From positions 244,216 to 308,215 of the forward strand of contig NZ_SOAV01000012.1 of assembly GCF_004364245.1 (NCBI RefSeq): DNA of 64,000 bases, read 5' to 3'. Below are positions 42,291 through 51,514 of the stretch, piece by piece. Position numbers and translations under genes: made by a program. The stretch comes from Streptomyces sp. BK208. GTDB lineage: Bacteria; Actinomycetota; Actinomycetes; Streptomycetales; Streptomycetaceae. Position 1 is the stretch's first letter. Each line of letters opens with the position of its first letter. The notes under the pieces are model-generated. The model worked only from the letters and a program-made list of their open reading frames with translations. It made no database searches and had not been told where the DNA came from.

Positions 42291-43715
42291 ATGCCCGAGA
42301 TGTCCCGCCGCGTTTTCGGCGGCCTGGTCGGCGGCGGTGCGGTGAGCGCCGTCGCCGGTACGTCCGCCGCCGAGGCCGCCACGTCCTCCACCGCCGCCTC
42401 CGCGCCCGGCGAACGTCCCTTCGCCGCCCGCACCCGCCCCGCGTCCCGGCCCGGCAGACGTCCCAACATCCTGTTCATCCTCGGCGACGACCTCGGCTGG
42501 GCCGACCTGTCCTCGTACGGCGCCCCGCACATCAGGACCCCGCACCTGGACCGGCTCGCCGCGCAGGGCGTGCGGTTCACCCAGGCGTACTCGGGGTCGG
42601 CGACCTGCTCCCCCACCCGGTTCAGCCTGTACACCGGGCGGTATCCGGGCCGCACCGAGGGCGGGCTCGCGGAGCCGATCGGCGACCGCGGCCAGGGCCT
42701 CGACCCGAACCACCCGACCCTGGCGTCGCTGCTGAGGCAGGCCGGTTACGCCACCGCTCTGATCGGCAAGTGGCACTGCGGCTGGCTCCCCGACCACAGC
42801 CCGACCAGATCCGGGTGGGACGAGTTCTTCGGCAACTTCGGCGGTGCGCTGGAGTACTTCTCCAAGCTGGGCCAGCTCGGCGACTACGACCTGTACGAGG
42901 GCGACGCCACGTACCAGGACCTGCGCTACTACACCACCGTCCTGACCGAGCGGGCCGTCGAGTACGTCGGCCGCGAGCACGGCCGGCCGTGGCTGCTGAA
43001 CCTGAACTTCACCACCCCGCACTGGCCGTGGCTGACCGAGGACGACGAGGAGACCGGCGCCGCGATCGCCGCGGAGGTGCGCGAGGGGAACGTCCTGGGC
43101 GCCCTGCTGCACAACGACGGCGGCTCGGTCGAGAAGTACCGGGAGATGGTCGAGAACCTGGACGCCTCGGTCGGCAGGGTGCTCGTGGCGCTGCGCCGGT
43201 CCGGCCAGGAGGAGAACACGGTCGTCGTCTTCGCCAGCGACAACGGCGGCGAGCGCTTCTCGTACCAGTGGCCGCTGAGCGGCGGCAAGTCGCAGCTCCT
43301 GGAGGGCGGCATCAGGGTGCCGACCGTGCTGCGCTGGCCGGCCCGTGTCGACGGACGGCAGGTCAGCCACGAGCCGGTCTACTCGCCCGACTGGACGGCG
43401 ACGCTGCTGGAGCTGGGCGGCGCCCGGCCGGACCCGGCGTACCCCCTCGACGGGCACAGCCTCGCCGACTACCTGCTGCACGGCCGCGAGCTGCCCGAAC
43501 GCGACCTGTTCTGGCGGGTGCGGGGCAACCGCGCGCTGCGACGGGGCGACTGGAAGTACTACCGGGACGCTCAGGGCCGCGACCACCTGTACGACCTCGC
43601 CGCCGACGCCCGCGAGCAGGCGGACCGCGCGCAGGACCGGCCCGAGCTGCTGGCCGAGTTGAGGGCGGCCTGGGAGCGGACCGACCACGAGCTGCTGCCC
43701 TACCCGGCGGCCTGA
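42291..43715 (+). CDS. Tat-exported sulfatase
   Basis: A 474-residue arylsulfatase-family hydrolase. The signal SRRVFGGLVGGGAVSAVAG is of twin-arginine type. Metal-binding residues are in NILFILGDDLGWADL (Asp66, Asp67), and the formylglycine motif CSPTRFSLYTGRYP has Cys106 as the residue to be oxidised. IGKWHCG and FASDNGG give further active-site residues. It should act outside the cell on a sulfate ester that cannot be named. No formylglycine-generating enzyme is in the window. Its export as a cofactor-free but pre-modified protein fits Tat. Confidence 0.93.
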   Translation: MPEMSRRVFGGLVGGGAVSAVAGTSAAEAATSSTAASAPGERPFAARTRPASRPGRRPNILFILGDDLGWADLSSYGAPHIRTPHLDRLAAQGVRFTQAYSGSATCSPTRFSLYTGRYPGRTEGGLAEPIGDRGQGLDPNHPTLASLLRQAGYATALIGKWHCGWLPDHSPTRSGWDEFFGNFGGALEYFSKLGQLGDYDLYEGDATYQDLRYYTTVLTERAVEYVGREHGRPWLLNLNFTTPHWPWLTEDDEETGAAIAAEVREGNVLGALLHNDGGSVEKYREMVENLDASVGRVLVALRRSGQEENTVVVFASDNGGERFSYQWPLSGGKSQLLEGGIRVPTVLRWPARVDGRQVSHEPVYSPDWTATLLELGGARPDPAYPLDGHSLADYLLHGRELPERDLFWRVRGNRALRRGDWKYYRDAQGRDHLYDLAADAREQADRAQDRPELLAELRAAWERTDHELLPYPAA

Positions 43716-43731
43716 GGCCCCGGGGGGCGGG

Positions 43732-44466
43732 TCAGCCGAGGATGCCCCGCTCGTACCCCGTCGCGACGGCCGCCGCGCGGTCGCTCACGCCGAGCTTGGC
43801 GTACAGGTGGGTGAGGTGGGTCTTCACGGTCGCCTCGCTGATGAACAGCTCCCGGGCGATCTCCTTGTTGGAGGTGCCCCGGGCGACCAGGGCGAGCACC
43901 TCGCGTTCGCGGGCGGAGAGGGGCTCGCCGCCGGGTGTCCTCGGGCCGCGGACGGCGGAGACCAGGCGGGAGGCGACCGCCGGGGACAGGACCGTGCGTC
44001 CCTCGGCCGCCGCGCGGACCGCGGTGAACAGGTCGTCGCGGGGGGCGTCCTTGAGGAGGTAGCCGGTGGCACCGGCCTCGATGGCGGGCAGGGTGTCGGA
44101 GTCCGTGTCGTACGTGGTGAGCACGAGCACGCGCGCGCGGGCACCGCGCCGGGTCAGCTCCCGGATGGCGTCGACGCCCGAACCGCCCGGCATCCGCAGG
44201 TCCATGAGGATCACGTCGGGGTCGAGCGCGGCGGCCCGCTCCAGTGCCTCGGCGCCGCCCGCGGCCTCGCCGAGGACGCGGAAGCCGGGCGCGGACTCGA
44301 ACATGCCGCGCAGGCCGTCGCGGACCACGGGGTGGTCGTCGACGACGAGGAGGGTGATCACGCCGTCCGGGGTCGTCCCGTCGCCGGTCGGGCCACCGCC
44401 GGTCGGGGCGTCGCCGGTCGGGGGGTTCCGGGTCGGGGGCTTCCGGGTCGGGGCGTCATCGGTCAT
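43732..44466 (-). CDS. NarL-type response regulator
   Basis: A 244-residue regulator with a receiver domain (LLVVDDHPVVRDG, phospho-acceptor Asp89 in VILMDLRMPGGSG, VLTTYDT, LLKDA) and a C-terminal LuxR HTH (LSAREREVLALVARGTSNKEIARELFISEATVKTHL). An N-terminal extension of about 34 residues is a slippage-prone repeat (PTRKPPTRNPPTGDAPTGG). Its ATG overlaps the kinase stop (shared 44456-44466), so kinase and regulator are translationally coupled. Probably controls the adjacent ABC exporter. Confidence 0.95.
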   Translation of the reverse strand: MTDDAPTRKPPTRNPPTGDAPTGGGPTGDGTTPDGVITLLVVDDHPVVRDGLRGMFESAPGFRVLGEAAGGAEALERAAALDPDVILMDLRMPGGSGVDAIRELTRRGARARVLVLTTYDTDSDTLPAIEAGATGYLLKDAPRDDLFTAVRAAAEGRTVLSPAVASRLVSAVRGPRTPGGEPLSAREREVLALVARGTSNKEIARELFISEATVKTHLTHLYAKLGVSDRAAAVATGYERGILG

Positions 44467-45727
44467 GGCGGACCAACGGTACGCGAGCGGAGACGGCCGT
44501 GCCGTGCCCCGGTTCCGCCTCCACGGTGAGCGAACCGGCGATGCGCTCGGCGCGGGACCGCATGCCGTCCAGGCCGAAGCCGCCGGCGGGGGTGCACGCG
44601 CGCGCGGTCGGCGGATCGAAGCCCCGGCCGTCGTCGCGGACGTCGAGGGTGACCTCGTCGCCCATGTAGGAGAGGGTGACGCCCACCCGGCCGGCGGCGG
44701 CGTGCCGGGCCGTGTTGGACAGGGCCTCCTGGGCGATGCGCAGGAGTGTGGCGGCGACCTCGTCGTGGAGTTGCTCGGCGGTGCCGGTGACGGTGAACCG
44801 GGCCTGGACGCCGGTGCGCTCGCCCCATTCCGTCACCGTCTTCTTCAGCGCGTCCGGCAGTCCGTCGTCGGCCAGCGCGACCGGCGAGAGGTTGTGCACG
44901 GAGCGGCGGGCCTCGCCGAGGCTGTGCCGGGCCAGGGCGAGGGCCCGGTCCAGGTGCGCGCGGCCGAGCGCCTGGTCCGGGGTGGCCGCCACGACCTGGA
45001 GCTGCGCGATGATGCCGGTCAGGCCCTGGGCGATGGTGTCGTGGATCTCGGCGGCCAGCCGCCTGCGCTCGTCGGCGACCCCCGCCTCCCGGGCCTGGAC
45101 GAGGAGCTGGGCGTGAAGGGCGGCGTTCTCGTCGAGGGCCTGCTGGAGGGCGGTGTTGGTGCGCTCCAGCTCGGCGATGGTCTCGACCCGGGTGCGGCTG
45201 CGGGCCTCCTCCAGGGCGGCGAAGTGCCCGAAGACGGCCAGCAGCATGCTGTTGACGGTGAGGATCGCGCCGAAGAGGACCCAGCCCATCAGCCCCTGGG
45301 GCGGCAGCCCGCCGGACTGCGACCCCGCGAGGGTGACGGCGGTGGCGAACAGCCCCGCCCGGCACAGCCGGCGCGGCAGCAGGTGCTGGGCGCCGAAGTA
45401 GCCGACGACCGCGTAGAAGGCGAAGAGCGGGTTCAGCCAGGTGAGCGCGAAGCCCACGGCCCAGCGGACGGCGTAGTAGCAGGTGCCGGCCGGGGACGGT
45501 CCCGGGCGGCTCCGCACGGCTCGGTTCCACCACAGTTGCAGCGCGACGGCCGCGCCGATCAGGGCGCCGCTCGCCCGGCGTTCGCCGGTGGTCATGCCGA
45601 TGGCGTCGGCGGCCGACCAGGCGATCAGGGTCCCGACGGCCAGCAGGGCGTACGGGCCCCAGCGGTGGAAGGCCGCCCACCGTTCGTCGACCGTCACCGT
45701 CCGCGTCATGGGGTCATTGTCGGACAC
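44456..45727 (-). CDS. Membrane sensor histidine kinase (NarL partner type)
   Basis: A 423-residue kinase with about five N-terminal transmembrane helices, a short coiled linker (VETIAELERTNTALQQALDENAALHAQLL), the HisKA_3 motif LAAEIHDTIAQGLTGIIAQLQ with the phospho-histidine, and an HATPase domain (EALSNTARHAAAG, DDGRGFDP, GGFGLDGMRSRAE). GTG at 45727 is fixed by GGGAGG. The layout resembles DesK/LiaS-like sensors of membrane state. It lies 109 bases behind an ABC permease gene on the same strand. Confidence 0.94.
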   Translation of the reverse strand: MSDNDPMTRTVTVDERWAAFHRWGPYALLAVGTLIAWSAADAIGMTTGERRASGALIGAAVALQLWWNRAVRSRPGPSPAGTCYYAVRWAVGFALTWLNPLFAFYAVVGYFGAQHLLPRRLCRAGLFATAVTLAGSQSGGLPPQGLMGWVLFGAILTVNSMLLAVFGHFAALEEARSRTRVETIAELERTNTALQQALDENAALHAQLLVQAREAGVADERRRLAAEIHDTIAQGLTGIIAQLQVVAATPDQALGRAHLDRALALARHSLGEARRSVHNLSPVALADDGLPDALKKTVTEWGERTGVQARFTVTGTAEQLHDEVAATLLRIAQEALSNTARHAAAGRVGVTLSYMGDEVTLDVRDDGRGFDPPTARACTPAGGFGLDGMRSRAERIAGSLTVEAEPGHGTAVSARVPLVRHDR

Positions 45728-45763
45728 GCCGCGGCCTCCCTCGCTCGCTCTCGTTCCCGGCGC

Positions 45764-45810
45764 TCGCTCCGGGCGCTCGTTCCCTGATCTCGCTCCGGGC
45801 GCTCGTTCCC
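45764..45810. repeat. Two identical 21-bp direct repeats upstream of the histidine kinase
   Basis: Bases 45764-45784 and 45790-45810 are identical 21-mers containing GCTCCGGGCGCTCGTT, spaced 26 bp start to start; a partial third copy is at about 45751. They lie between the permease stop and the kinase start. Confidence 0.9.
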
Positions 45811-45836
45811 GGCTCTCCGGCGGTCCGCCCCGGCGC

Positions 45837-46586
45837 TCACTCCCAGCGGAACCAGCGCGAGGCGGCCGCCGTGAGCAGCACCATCCAGGCCACCAGGACC
45901 GCCAGGTGGGTCCAGCCCGGCCAGTCGCCCGCGGCGGCCTCATTCAGGGCCTGCGCGGCCGCGCCGAACGGGGTCCAGCCCACGACGCGGGCGAGCAGGT
46001 CCGGCATGGCCTGCACCGGCAGCCACACGCCCGCGCAGAACATCGCCGGGAACAGCGCGGCCGACCCGATCGCACCGGCGATCTTCGTGGTGCGGGACAG
46101 CGCGGAGAGCACGGCGCCCAGGGAGAGCGCGGCGAGTACCGCGAGCAGCAGCGCGAGGAGGTAGCCGAAGGGCTGTCCGGGCAGCGCCACGTCGAAGGCG
46201 AGCCGGCCGACCGCGAGCGCGAGCAGCGCCGAGACCAGGGCGGCCGCGCCGCACACCACCATCTGCGCGGACAGCAGTGCCGCCGGACGCACCGGCGTGG
46301 CGGACATCCGGCGCAGGATGCCGCGCTCGCGGTAACCGGTGAGGACCTGCGGCATGCCCTGGAGGCCGCCGACGGTCAGGCCGAGCAGCACGGACACCGG
46401 AACGTAGGCGTCGACCGGCCGCAGCCCGTCGAAGGAGGGGTCGGCCTCCCGGAAGGACGGGACGGAGCCCAGGATCACCAGCAGCAGGGTCGGGAACACC
46501 AGCATCCAGAACAGGGCGCCGGGTTCGCGGCGGAACAGCCGCACCTCGGTCCGCAGTACGGCGGTGTCGAAGACGTCGGCGCTCAT
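45837..46586 (-). CDS. ABC-2 type exporter permease (DrrB-like)
   Basis: A 249-residue membrane protein with six predicted helices and the ABC-2 layout: N-terminal LFRREPGALFWMLVFPTLLLVILGSV, a central GYRERGILRRMSATPVRPAALLSAQ segment, and PAMFCAGVWLPVQAMPDLLARVVGWTPFGAAAQALNEAA near the end. It forms the membrane part of a drug, lipid or antibiotic exporter with the ATPase whose stop it overlaps (ATGA at 46583-46586). Confidence 0.92.
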   Translation of the reverse strand: MSADVFDTAVLRTEVRLFRREPGALFWMLVFPTLLLVILGSVPSFREADPSFDGLRPVDAYVPVSVLLGLTVGGLQGMPQVLTGYRERGILRRMSATPVRPAALLSAQMVVCGAAALVSALLALAVGRLAFDVALPGQPFGYLLALLLAVLAALSLGAVLSALSRTTKIAGAIGSAALFPAMFCAGVWLPVQAMPDLLARVVGWTPFGAAAQALNEAAAGDWPGWTHLAVLVAWMVLLTAAASRWFRWE

Positions 46587-47485
46587 GCGGTGGCCTCCGT
46601 GAGGTCCAGGAAGGCGTCGTCCAGCGTGGTGTCGGTGACCCGGAGCTGGTGGGCGGTGACGCGGGTGCGGGCGAGCAGGGTGATGACGGCGTTGACCGTC
46701 TCGTCCGTGCCGGACAGGGTGACGCGGCCGTCCTTGTGGTCGACGGAGGCGAGTGCGGGCAGCGCGCGCAGGTCCGCCTCGGGCAGCGGGGCGGACGGGG
46801 TGAAGCTGATGACGGTGGCGCCCGCCGAGCGCCGGATCAGCCCGGCCGGGGTGTCCAGCGCGGCGACCCGGCCCCGGTCGATCACCGCGATCCGGTCGCA
46901 CAGGCGCTGGGCCTCCTCCATGAAGTGGGTGACCAGCAGGACGGTGACGCCGCCCGCGCGGATGTCCTCGATGAGCTGCCAGGTCTCCCGGCGGGCGCGC
47001 GGGTCCAGGCCGGTGGTCAGCTCGTCCAGGACGACGACGCGGGGGGCGCCGACCAGGGCGAGCGCGATGAACAGGCGCTGCTTCTGACCGCCGGACAGCT
47101 TGGCGAACCGGGTGTCCAGCAGGGGGGTGAGGTCGAGCCGCTCGGCGAGCGGGCGCCAGTCGGCCGGGGCCGGGTAGAAGGCGGCGTACAGCTCCAGGGC
47201 CTCGCGGACGGTGAGCTTGGGCTGCAGTTCGCTCTGCTGGAGCTGGGCGCCCAGGACCCGGGCGACCCGCTCGTGGTCGGCGACGGGGTCCAGGCCGGTG
47301 ACCCGGACCCGGCCGGCGTCGGGGACGCGCAGTCCCCCGACGCACTCGACGGTGGTGGTCTTGCCGGCGCCGTTGGGTCCGAGGACGCCGAAGATCTCGC
47401 CCTCCTCGACGGTGAAGGACACACCGTCGACGACGGGGCGGCCGCCGTAGGACTTGCGCAGGTCGGTGACTTCGATGACGGGCAT
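46583..47485 (-). CDS. ABC exporter ATPase (DrrA-like)
   Basis: A 300-residue ATPase with Walker A GPNGAGKTTT, signature LSGGQKQR, Walker B VVVLDELTTGLD and H-loop VTHFME. The signature lies after Q-loop-equivalent GAQLQQSELQPKLTVREALEL, and a DrrA-like C-terminal regulatory part follows. The ATG at 47485 gives MPVIEVTDL. First of a probable four-gene operon with the permease, kinase and regulator, headed by a 28-bp palindrome at 47539-47566. Confidence 0.94.
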   Translation of the reverse strand: MPVIEVTDLRKSYGGRPVVDGVSFTVEEGEIFGVLGPNGAGKTTTVECVGGLRVPDAGRVRVTGLDPVADHERVARVLGAQLQQSELQPKLTVREALELYAAFYPAPADWRPLAERLDLTPLLDTRFAKLSGGQKQRLFIALALVGAPRVVVLDELTTGLDPRARRETWQLIEDIRAGGVTVLLVTHFMEEAQRLCDRIAVIDRGRVAALDTPAGLIRRSAGATVISFTPSAPLPEADLRALPALASVDHKDGRVTLSGTDETVNAVITLLARTRVTAHQLRVTDTTLDDAFLDLTEATA

Positions 47486-47538
47486 GGAGCAAGCGTCCCC
47501 GCGGCCCGGGCCCCGGCACATCGGCCGACGCGCTCGAA

Positions 47539-47566
47539 GGCGCATCAGCCGATCGGTTGATGCGCC
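47539..47566. promoter_or_regulatory. 28-bp near-perfect palindrome, probable operator
   Basis: GGCGCATCA (47539-47547) and TGATGCGCC (47558-47566) flank an internal palindrome CCGATCGG. Thirteen of fourteen base pairs match. It lies 54 bases before the DrrA-like start and 131 bases before the divergent ABC half-transporter operon. The adjacent NarL-type regulator is the obvious candidate ligand, by inference only. Confidence 0.6.
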
Positions 47567-47696
47567 CGTACGACCCGGCGGGGCGCCGCCGCGACCCGGT
47601 GAGCCCTGCGTACGACTCCGGTGAGCCCTCCGTCGACCCCGGCGGGCCGGAAAACCCGGTGGGCAGTGTCAGTGGTGAACCGTAGGCTCGCCGCTG

Positions 47697-49631
47697 ATGC
47701 CCACGACACCTGCACCCGCCACGGATCTCGGTCCGGACCCCGTTCCGCCGGCCGCCGCGGACCTCGCCGAGAAGCGCTCCACCGTGCGTGCCCTGCTGCG
47801 GCTGTGGCCCTATGTCCGGCCGGTGCGCGCCCGGTTGGGGACGGCGGCGGTCATAGCGATCCTCGCCTCCTGCGTCGGGCTGGTGATCCCGCTCGTCCTG
47901 AAGTGGATGGTGGACGGGCCGGTGGCCGACGGCGACCCGGCCGGGGTGTGGCTCGGGGCGGGGTACCTGCTGCTCCTCGGAGTGGCGGAGGCACTGCTGT
48001 TCGGGCTGCGGCGGTGGCTGGTGGCCAGGCCGCTGGCCGGGGTCGAGGCGGGCATGCGCGCTGACCTCTACCGGCATCTGCAGCGGCTGCCGGTGGCCTT
48101 CCACGACCGCTGGGCCTCGGGACAGTTGCTGTCGCGCGGGACGACCGACCTGATGCTGCTCCGCATGTTCCTCGCCTTCCCGCTGACGTTCCTGCTCGTC
48201 AACGGCGTGACGATCCTGGTCGGCGTCGGCATCATGCTGGTCCAGGACTGGACGCTGGGGCTGGTCGTGCTGGGGCCCGCCGTTCCGGTGATGATCACCT
48301 GCGGGATCTTCGAGAAGAAGTACTCCGCGGTCGCGCGGCGCGCCCAGGACCAGGTCGGCGACCTGACCACCGTGGTCGAGGAGAGCGTGCTCGGCATCCG
48401 GATCATCAAGGGCTTCGGCCGGCACCGCAGCCAGGCCCGCGCCTTCCACGAGCTGTCGCACACGTTGCGCGGGACGGAGCTGCGCAAGGCGCGGCTGCTG
48501 GCGGCGATCTGGGCGGTCATCGTGACGCTGCCCGAGGTGGCGATCGGCGCGGCGCTGGTGGTCGGGTCGGTGCAGGTGGCGGACGGGGCGCTGTCGGCGG
48601 GGACGCTGGTGGCGTTCCTGTCCACGGCACTGGCGCTGCGGTGGCCGGTGGAGTCCATCGGCTTCCTGCTGGCGATGAGCCAGGAGGCGGCGACGGCCAC
48701 GGACCGGTACTTCGAGGTGATGGACGCGCAGGTCGAGTCGGCGGGGGGTGCCGGTGACCGTACGCCGGTGCCGGAAAGCGGGGGGCGCGGCCCGGCGTCG
48801 CGGGGTGCCGCCCGGGCCGTTCAGGCACCGGGGGAGGCACGACTGCCCGCAGCGACGGACGGCCTCCGGTTCGAGAACGTGCGGTTCCGCTATCCCGACG
48901 CCGCCCCCGGCTCCCCGCCTCTCCTCGCCGACGTCGACCTGCACATCCGCTCCGGCGAGTCCATGGCCCTGGTCGGTGCCACCGGCAGCGGCAAGACGAC
49001 GCTGACCGCGCTCGTCCCCCGCCTGCACGAGGTGACCGGCGGCCGGATCACGCTGGACGGCGAGGACATCACCGCCCTGTCCCGCGAGGAGCTGCGGGCC
49101 ATGGTCGCCGTCGCCTTCGAGGAACCCACCCTCTTCTCGGCCACCGTCGGCGAGAACGTGCTGATGGGGGCCGCCGAGGACGCCGGCGCCGCGGAGCTGG
49201 ACCGCGCACTCGCCGTCGCGCAGGCCGACTTCGCGCACGCCCTCCCCGAGGGCACCGGCACCCAGGTCGGCGAGCAGGGCCTCAGCCTCTCCGGCGGCCA
49301 GCGCCAGCGCCTGGCGCTCGCGCGGGCGGTGGTCGGCAGGCCGAGGTTCCTCGTCCTGGACGATCCGCTGTCCGCCCTCGACGTGCACACGGAGGCCGCG
49401 GTGGAGGCCGCCCTGCGGCAGGTCCTCGCGGACACCACCGCGCTGATCGTGGCCCACCGCCCGTCCACCGTGCTGCTCGCCGACCGTGTCGCCCTGCTCT
49501 CCGAGGGGCGCATCGCCGCCGTCGGCACCCATCACGAACTGCTGCGCACCAGCCCCGAGTACGCCCGTCTGATGTCGGGCCTCGCCGGGGCCGGGGACGA
49601 CGAGGACCTCCAGGAAGGGGACGGCCGATGA
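47697..49631 (+). CDS. ABC exporter half-transporter 1A (degenerate catalytic site)
   Basis: A 644-residue fused membrane-ATPase half-exporter: six helices in an ABC_membrane domain (about residues 45-325), then the ATPase. Walker A GATGSGKTT (near 427) and signature LSGGQRQR are intact. The Q-loop reads AFEEPTLF (Glu for Gln), and the Walker B catalytic Glu is Asp (LDDP, residues 555-556). These are the hallmarks of the degenerate-site subunit of heterodimeric exporters. A low-complexity insert (about 350-385) precedes the ATPase. It overlaps gene 1B by ATGA at 49628. Confidence 0.92.
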   Translation: MPTTPAPATDLGPDPVPPAAADLAEKRSTVRALLRLWPYVRPVRARLGTAAVIAILASCVGLVIPLVLKWMVDGPVADGDPAGVWLGAGYLLLLGVAEALLFGLRRWLVARPLAGVEAGMRADLYRHLQRLPVAFHDRWASGQLLSRGTTDLMLLRMFLAFPLTFLLVNGVTILVGVGIMLVQDWTLGLVVLGPAVPVMITCGIFEKKYSAVARRAQDQVGDLTTVVEESVLGIRIIKGFGRHRSQARAFHELSHTLRGTELRKARLLAAIWAVIVTLPEVAIGAALVVGSVQVADGALSAGTLVAFLSTALALRWPVESIGFLLAMSQEAATATDRYFEVMDAQVESAGGAGDRTPVPESGGRGPASRGAARAVQAPGEARLPAATDGLRFENVRFRYPDAAPGSPPLLADVDLHIRSGESMALVGATGSGKTTLTALVPRLHEVTGGRITLDGEDITALSREELRAMVAVAFEEPTLFSATVGENVLMGAAEDAGAAELDRALAVAQADFAHALPEGTGTQVGEQGLSLSGGQRQRLALARAVVGRPRFLVLDDPLSALDVHTEAAVEAALRQVLADTTALIVAHRPSTVLLADRVALLSEGRIAAVGTHHELLRTSPEYARLMSGLAGAGDDEDLQEGDGR

Positions 49632-51514
49632 CCGCGCCCACGGCCACCGTGCCGGACCGGGGACAGCCGGAGGACCCGCGGCAGGCGGACCCGGCCGCGG
49701 CGGGGACGGGGACGGGCTCCGCCGGCGACGTCTTCGACCAGGACGTCCTGCCCAGCCCGCCCGGCGCGACGGGCGCCCTGCTGCGCTCCCTGCTGGCGCC
49801 CTTCAAGGCGCGGGTGGCCCTCACCGTCCTCCTCCTGCTGCTGCAGCAGGCGGCCGTGCAGGCGGGCCCGCTGCTGGTGGCGTACGCCATCGACCACGCC
49901 GTGCCGGCCCTGCGCGACGACGACCACGGGCCGTTGATCGCGGTGGGGGCCGGGTACCTGCTGTGCTCGCTGGCGGCGGGCGGGCTGCAGTACGCCTTCA
50001 TCGCGGCGGCGGCCCGGGTCAGCCAGGACGTGCTGCTCGACCTGCGCGGCCGCATCTTCCGGCACGCGCAGGCACTCAGCGTCGACTTCCACGAGCGCTA
50101 CACCTCGGGCCGTCTCATCTCGCGGTCCACCACGGACGTGGAGTCGCTGCGCGAACTGCTCGACGAGGGACTCCAGGAGCTGGTGACGGTCATCCTGTCG
50201 TTCGTCTACATCGCCGCGCTGCTGCTCTGGCTCGACCTCGGCCTCGGCGCCGTGGCGGTGGCGTCGTTCGTGCCGCTGTACGCGCTGGTGCGGCTCTACC
50301 GGCGGCGCGCGGGGCGGGTGTACCGGCAGCGGTCGACGGCGATCGCGGCGGTGATCGTGAAGTTCGTGGAGACGATGAACGGCATCCGGCCGGTGCGCGC
50401 CTTCCGCCGGGAGGCCGCCAACGACGCCGGCTTCGCGATCCTGAACCACCACCACGAACGGACCAACGGCGACGCGCTGCTGGAGATGGCCCGGTACGTC
50501 GTCGGTTCGCGGCTGGTCGCCAACACGGCCGTCGCGGGGATCGTGCTGTGGGGCGCCTACCGGGTCGCCGACGACACCCTCGCGCTCGGTGTGCTGGCGG
50601 CGGCGGTCCTGTACCTGCGCCGCCTGTACGACCCGATCGACCGGCTCGGCATGTTCCTGAACTCGTACCAGTCCGCCGCGGCCTCCCTGGAGAAGATCGC
50701 CGGGCTGCTGGCACAGACGCCGGCGGTGCCCGAGCCGGCCGCGCCGAAGGAGCTGCCGCCGCCGGCGTCGGAGCTGCCCGGCCGCGAGGTCGTCTTCGAG
50801 TCGGTGAGCTTCGGCTACCGCACCGGCGGCGAGGTACTGCCGCGCTTCGAGCTGACGCTCCCGGCCGGGCAGACCGTCGCAGTGGTGGGCTCGACCGGCG
50901 CGGGCAAGTCGACGCTGGCCAAGCTGCTCGCCCGGTTCTACGACCCCTCGGCGGGGCGGGTCCTGCTGGACGGCACCGACCTGCGCGACCTGGCCGTGCC
51001 CGAACTGCGGCGCGGGGTCGTCATGGTGACGCAGGAGGCGTTCCTGTTCTCCGGCACGGTCGCCGACAACATCGCCATCGGCCGTCCGGAGGCGACGCGG
51101 GAGGAGATCGAGCGGGCCGCGAAGGCGATCGGCGCGCACGACTTCATCACCGCCCTGCCCGACGGCTACGACACCGACGTGCGCAAGCGGGGCGGCCGTA
51201 TCTCGGCCGGTCAGCGGCAGTTGGTGGCGTTCGCGAGGGCGCTGCTCGCGGACCCGGCGGTACTGATCCTGGACGAGGCGACCAGTTCGCTGGACATCCC
51301 CGGGGAGCGGGCGGTGCAGCGGGCGATGACGACGGTGCTGAAGGGCCGTACGGCGGTCGTGATCGCGCACCGGCTGTCCACCGTGGAGATCGCCGACCGG
51401 GTGCTGGTGATGGAGCACGGGCGGATCGTCGAGGACGGCGCCCCGGACGAGTTGATCGCCGGCACGGGCCGCTTCGCGGACCTGCACCGGGCCTGGCGGG
51501 ACAGCTTGGCATGA
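49628..51514 (+). CDS. ABC exporter half-transporter 1B (canonical Walker motifs)
   Basis: A 628-residue partner of 1A, with the six-helix domain after an N-terminal extension of about 45 residues. The ATPase has Walker A GSTGAGKST, Q-loop VTQEAFLF, Walker B LILDEATSSLD with the catalytic Glu, and H-loop IAHRLST. The signature is weakened to ISAGQ (residues 525-529). With 1A's intact LSGGQ it completes one good ATP site; the other site combines 1A's Asp with this weak signature. The overlap on both sides indicates coupled translation. Confidence 0.92.
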   Translation: MTAPTATVPDRGQPEDPRQADPAAAGTGTGSAGDVFDQDVLPSPPGATGALLRSLLAPFKARVALTVLLLLLQQAAVQAGPLLVAYAIDHAVPALRDDDHGPLIAVGAGYLLCSLAAGGLQYAFIAAAARVSQDVLLDLRGRIFRHAQALSVDFHERYTSGRLISRSTTDVESLRELLDEGLQELVTVILSFVYIAALLLWLDLGLGAVAVASFVPLYALVRLYRRRAGRVYRQRSTAIAAVIVKFVETMNGIRPVRAFRREAANDAGFAILNHHHERTNGDALLEMARYVVGSRLVANTAVAGIVLWGAYRVADDTLALGVLAAAVLYLRRLYDPIDRLGMFLNSYQSAAASLEKIAGLLAQTPAVPEPAAPKELPPPASELPGREVVFESVSFGYRTGGEVLPRFELTLPAGQTVAVVGSTGAGKSTLAKLLARFYDPSAGRVLLDGTDLRDLAVPELRRGVVMVTQEAFLFSGTVADNIAIGRPEATREEIERAAKAIGAHDFITALPDGYDTDVRKRGGRISAGQRQLVAFARALLADPAVLILDEATSSLDIPGERAVQRAMTTVLKGRTAVVIAHRLSTVEIADRVLVMEHGRIVEDGAPDELIAGTGRFADLHRAWRDSLA

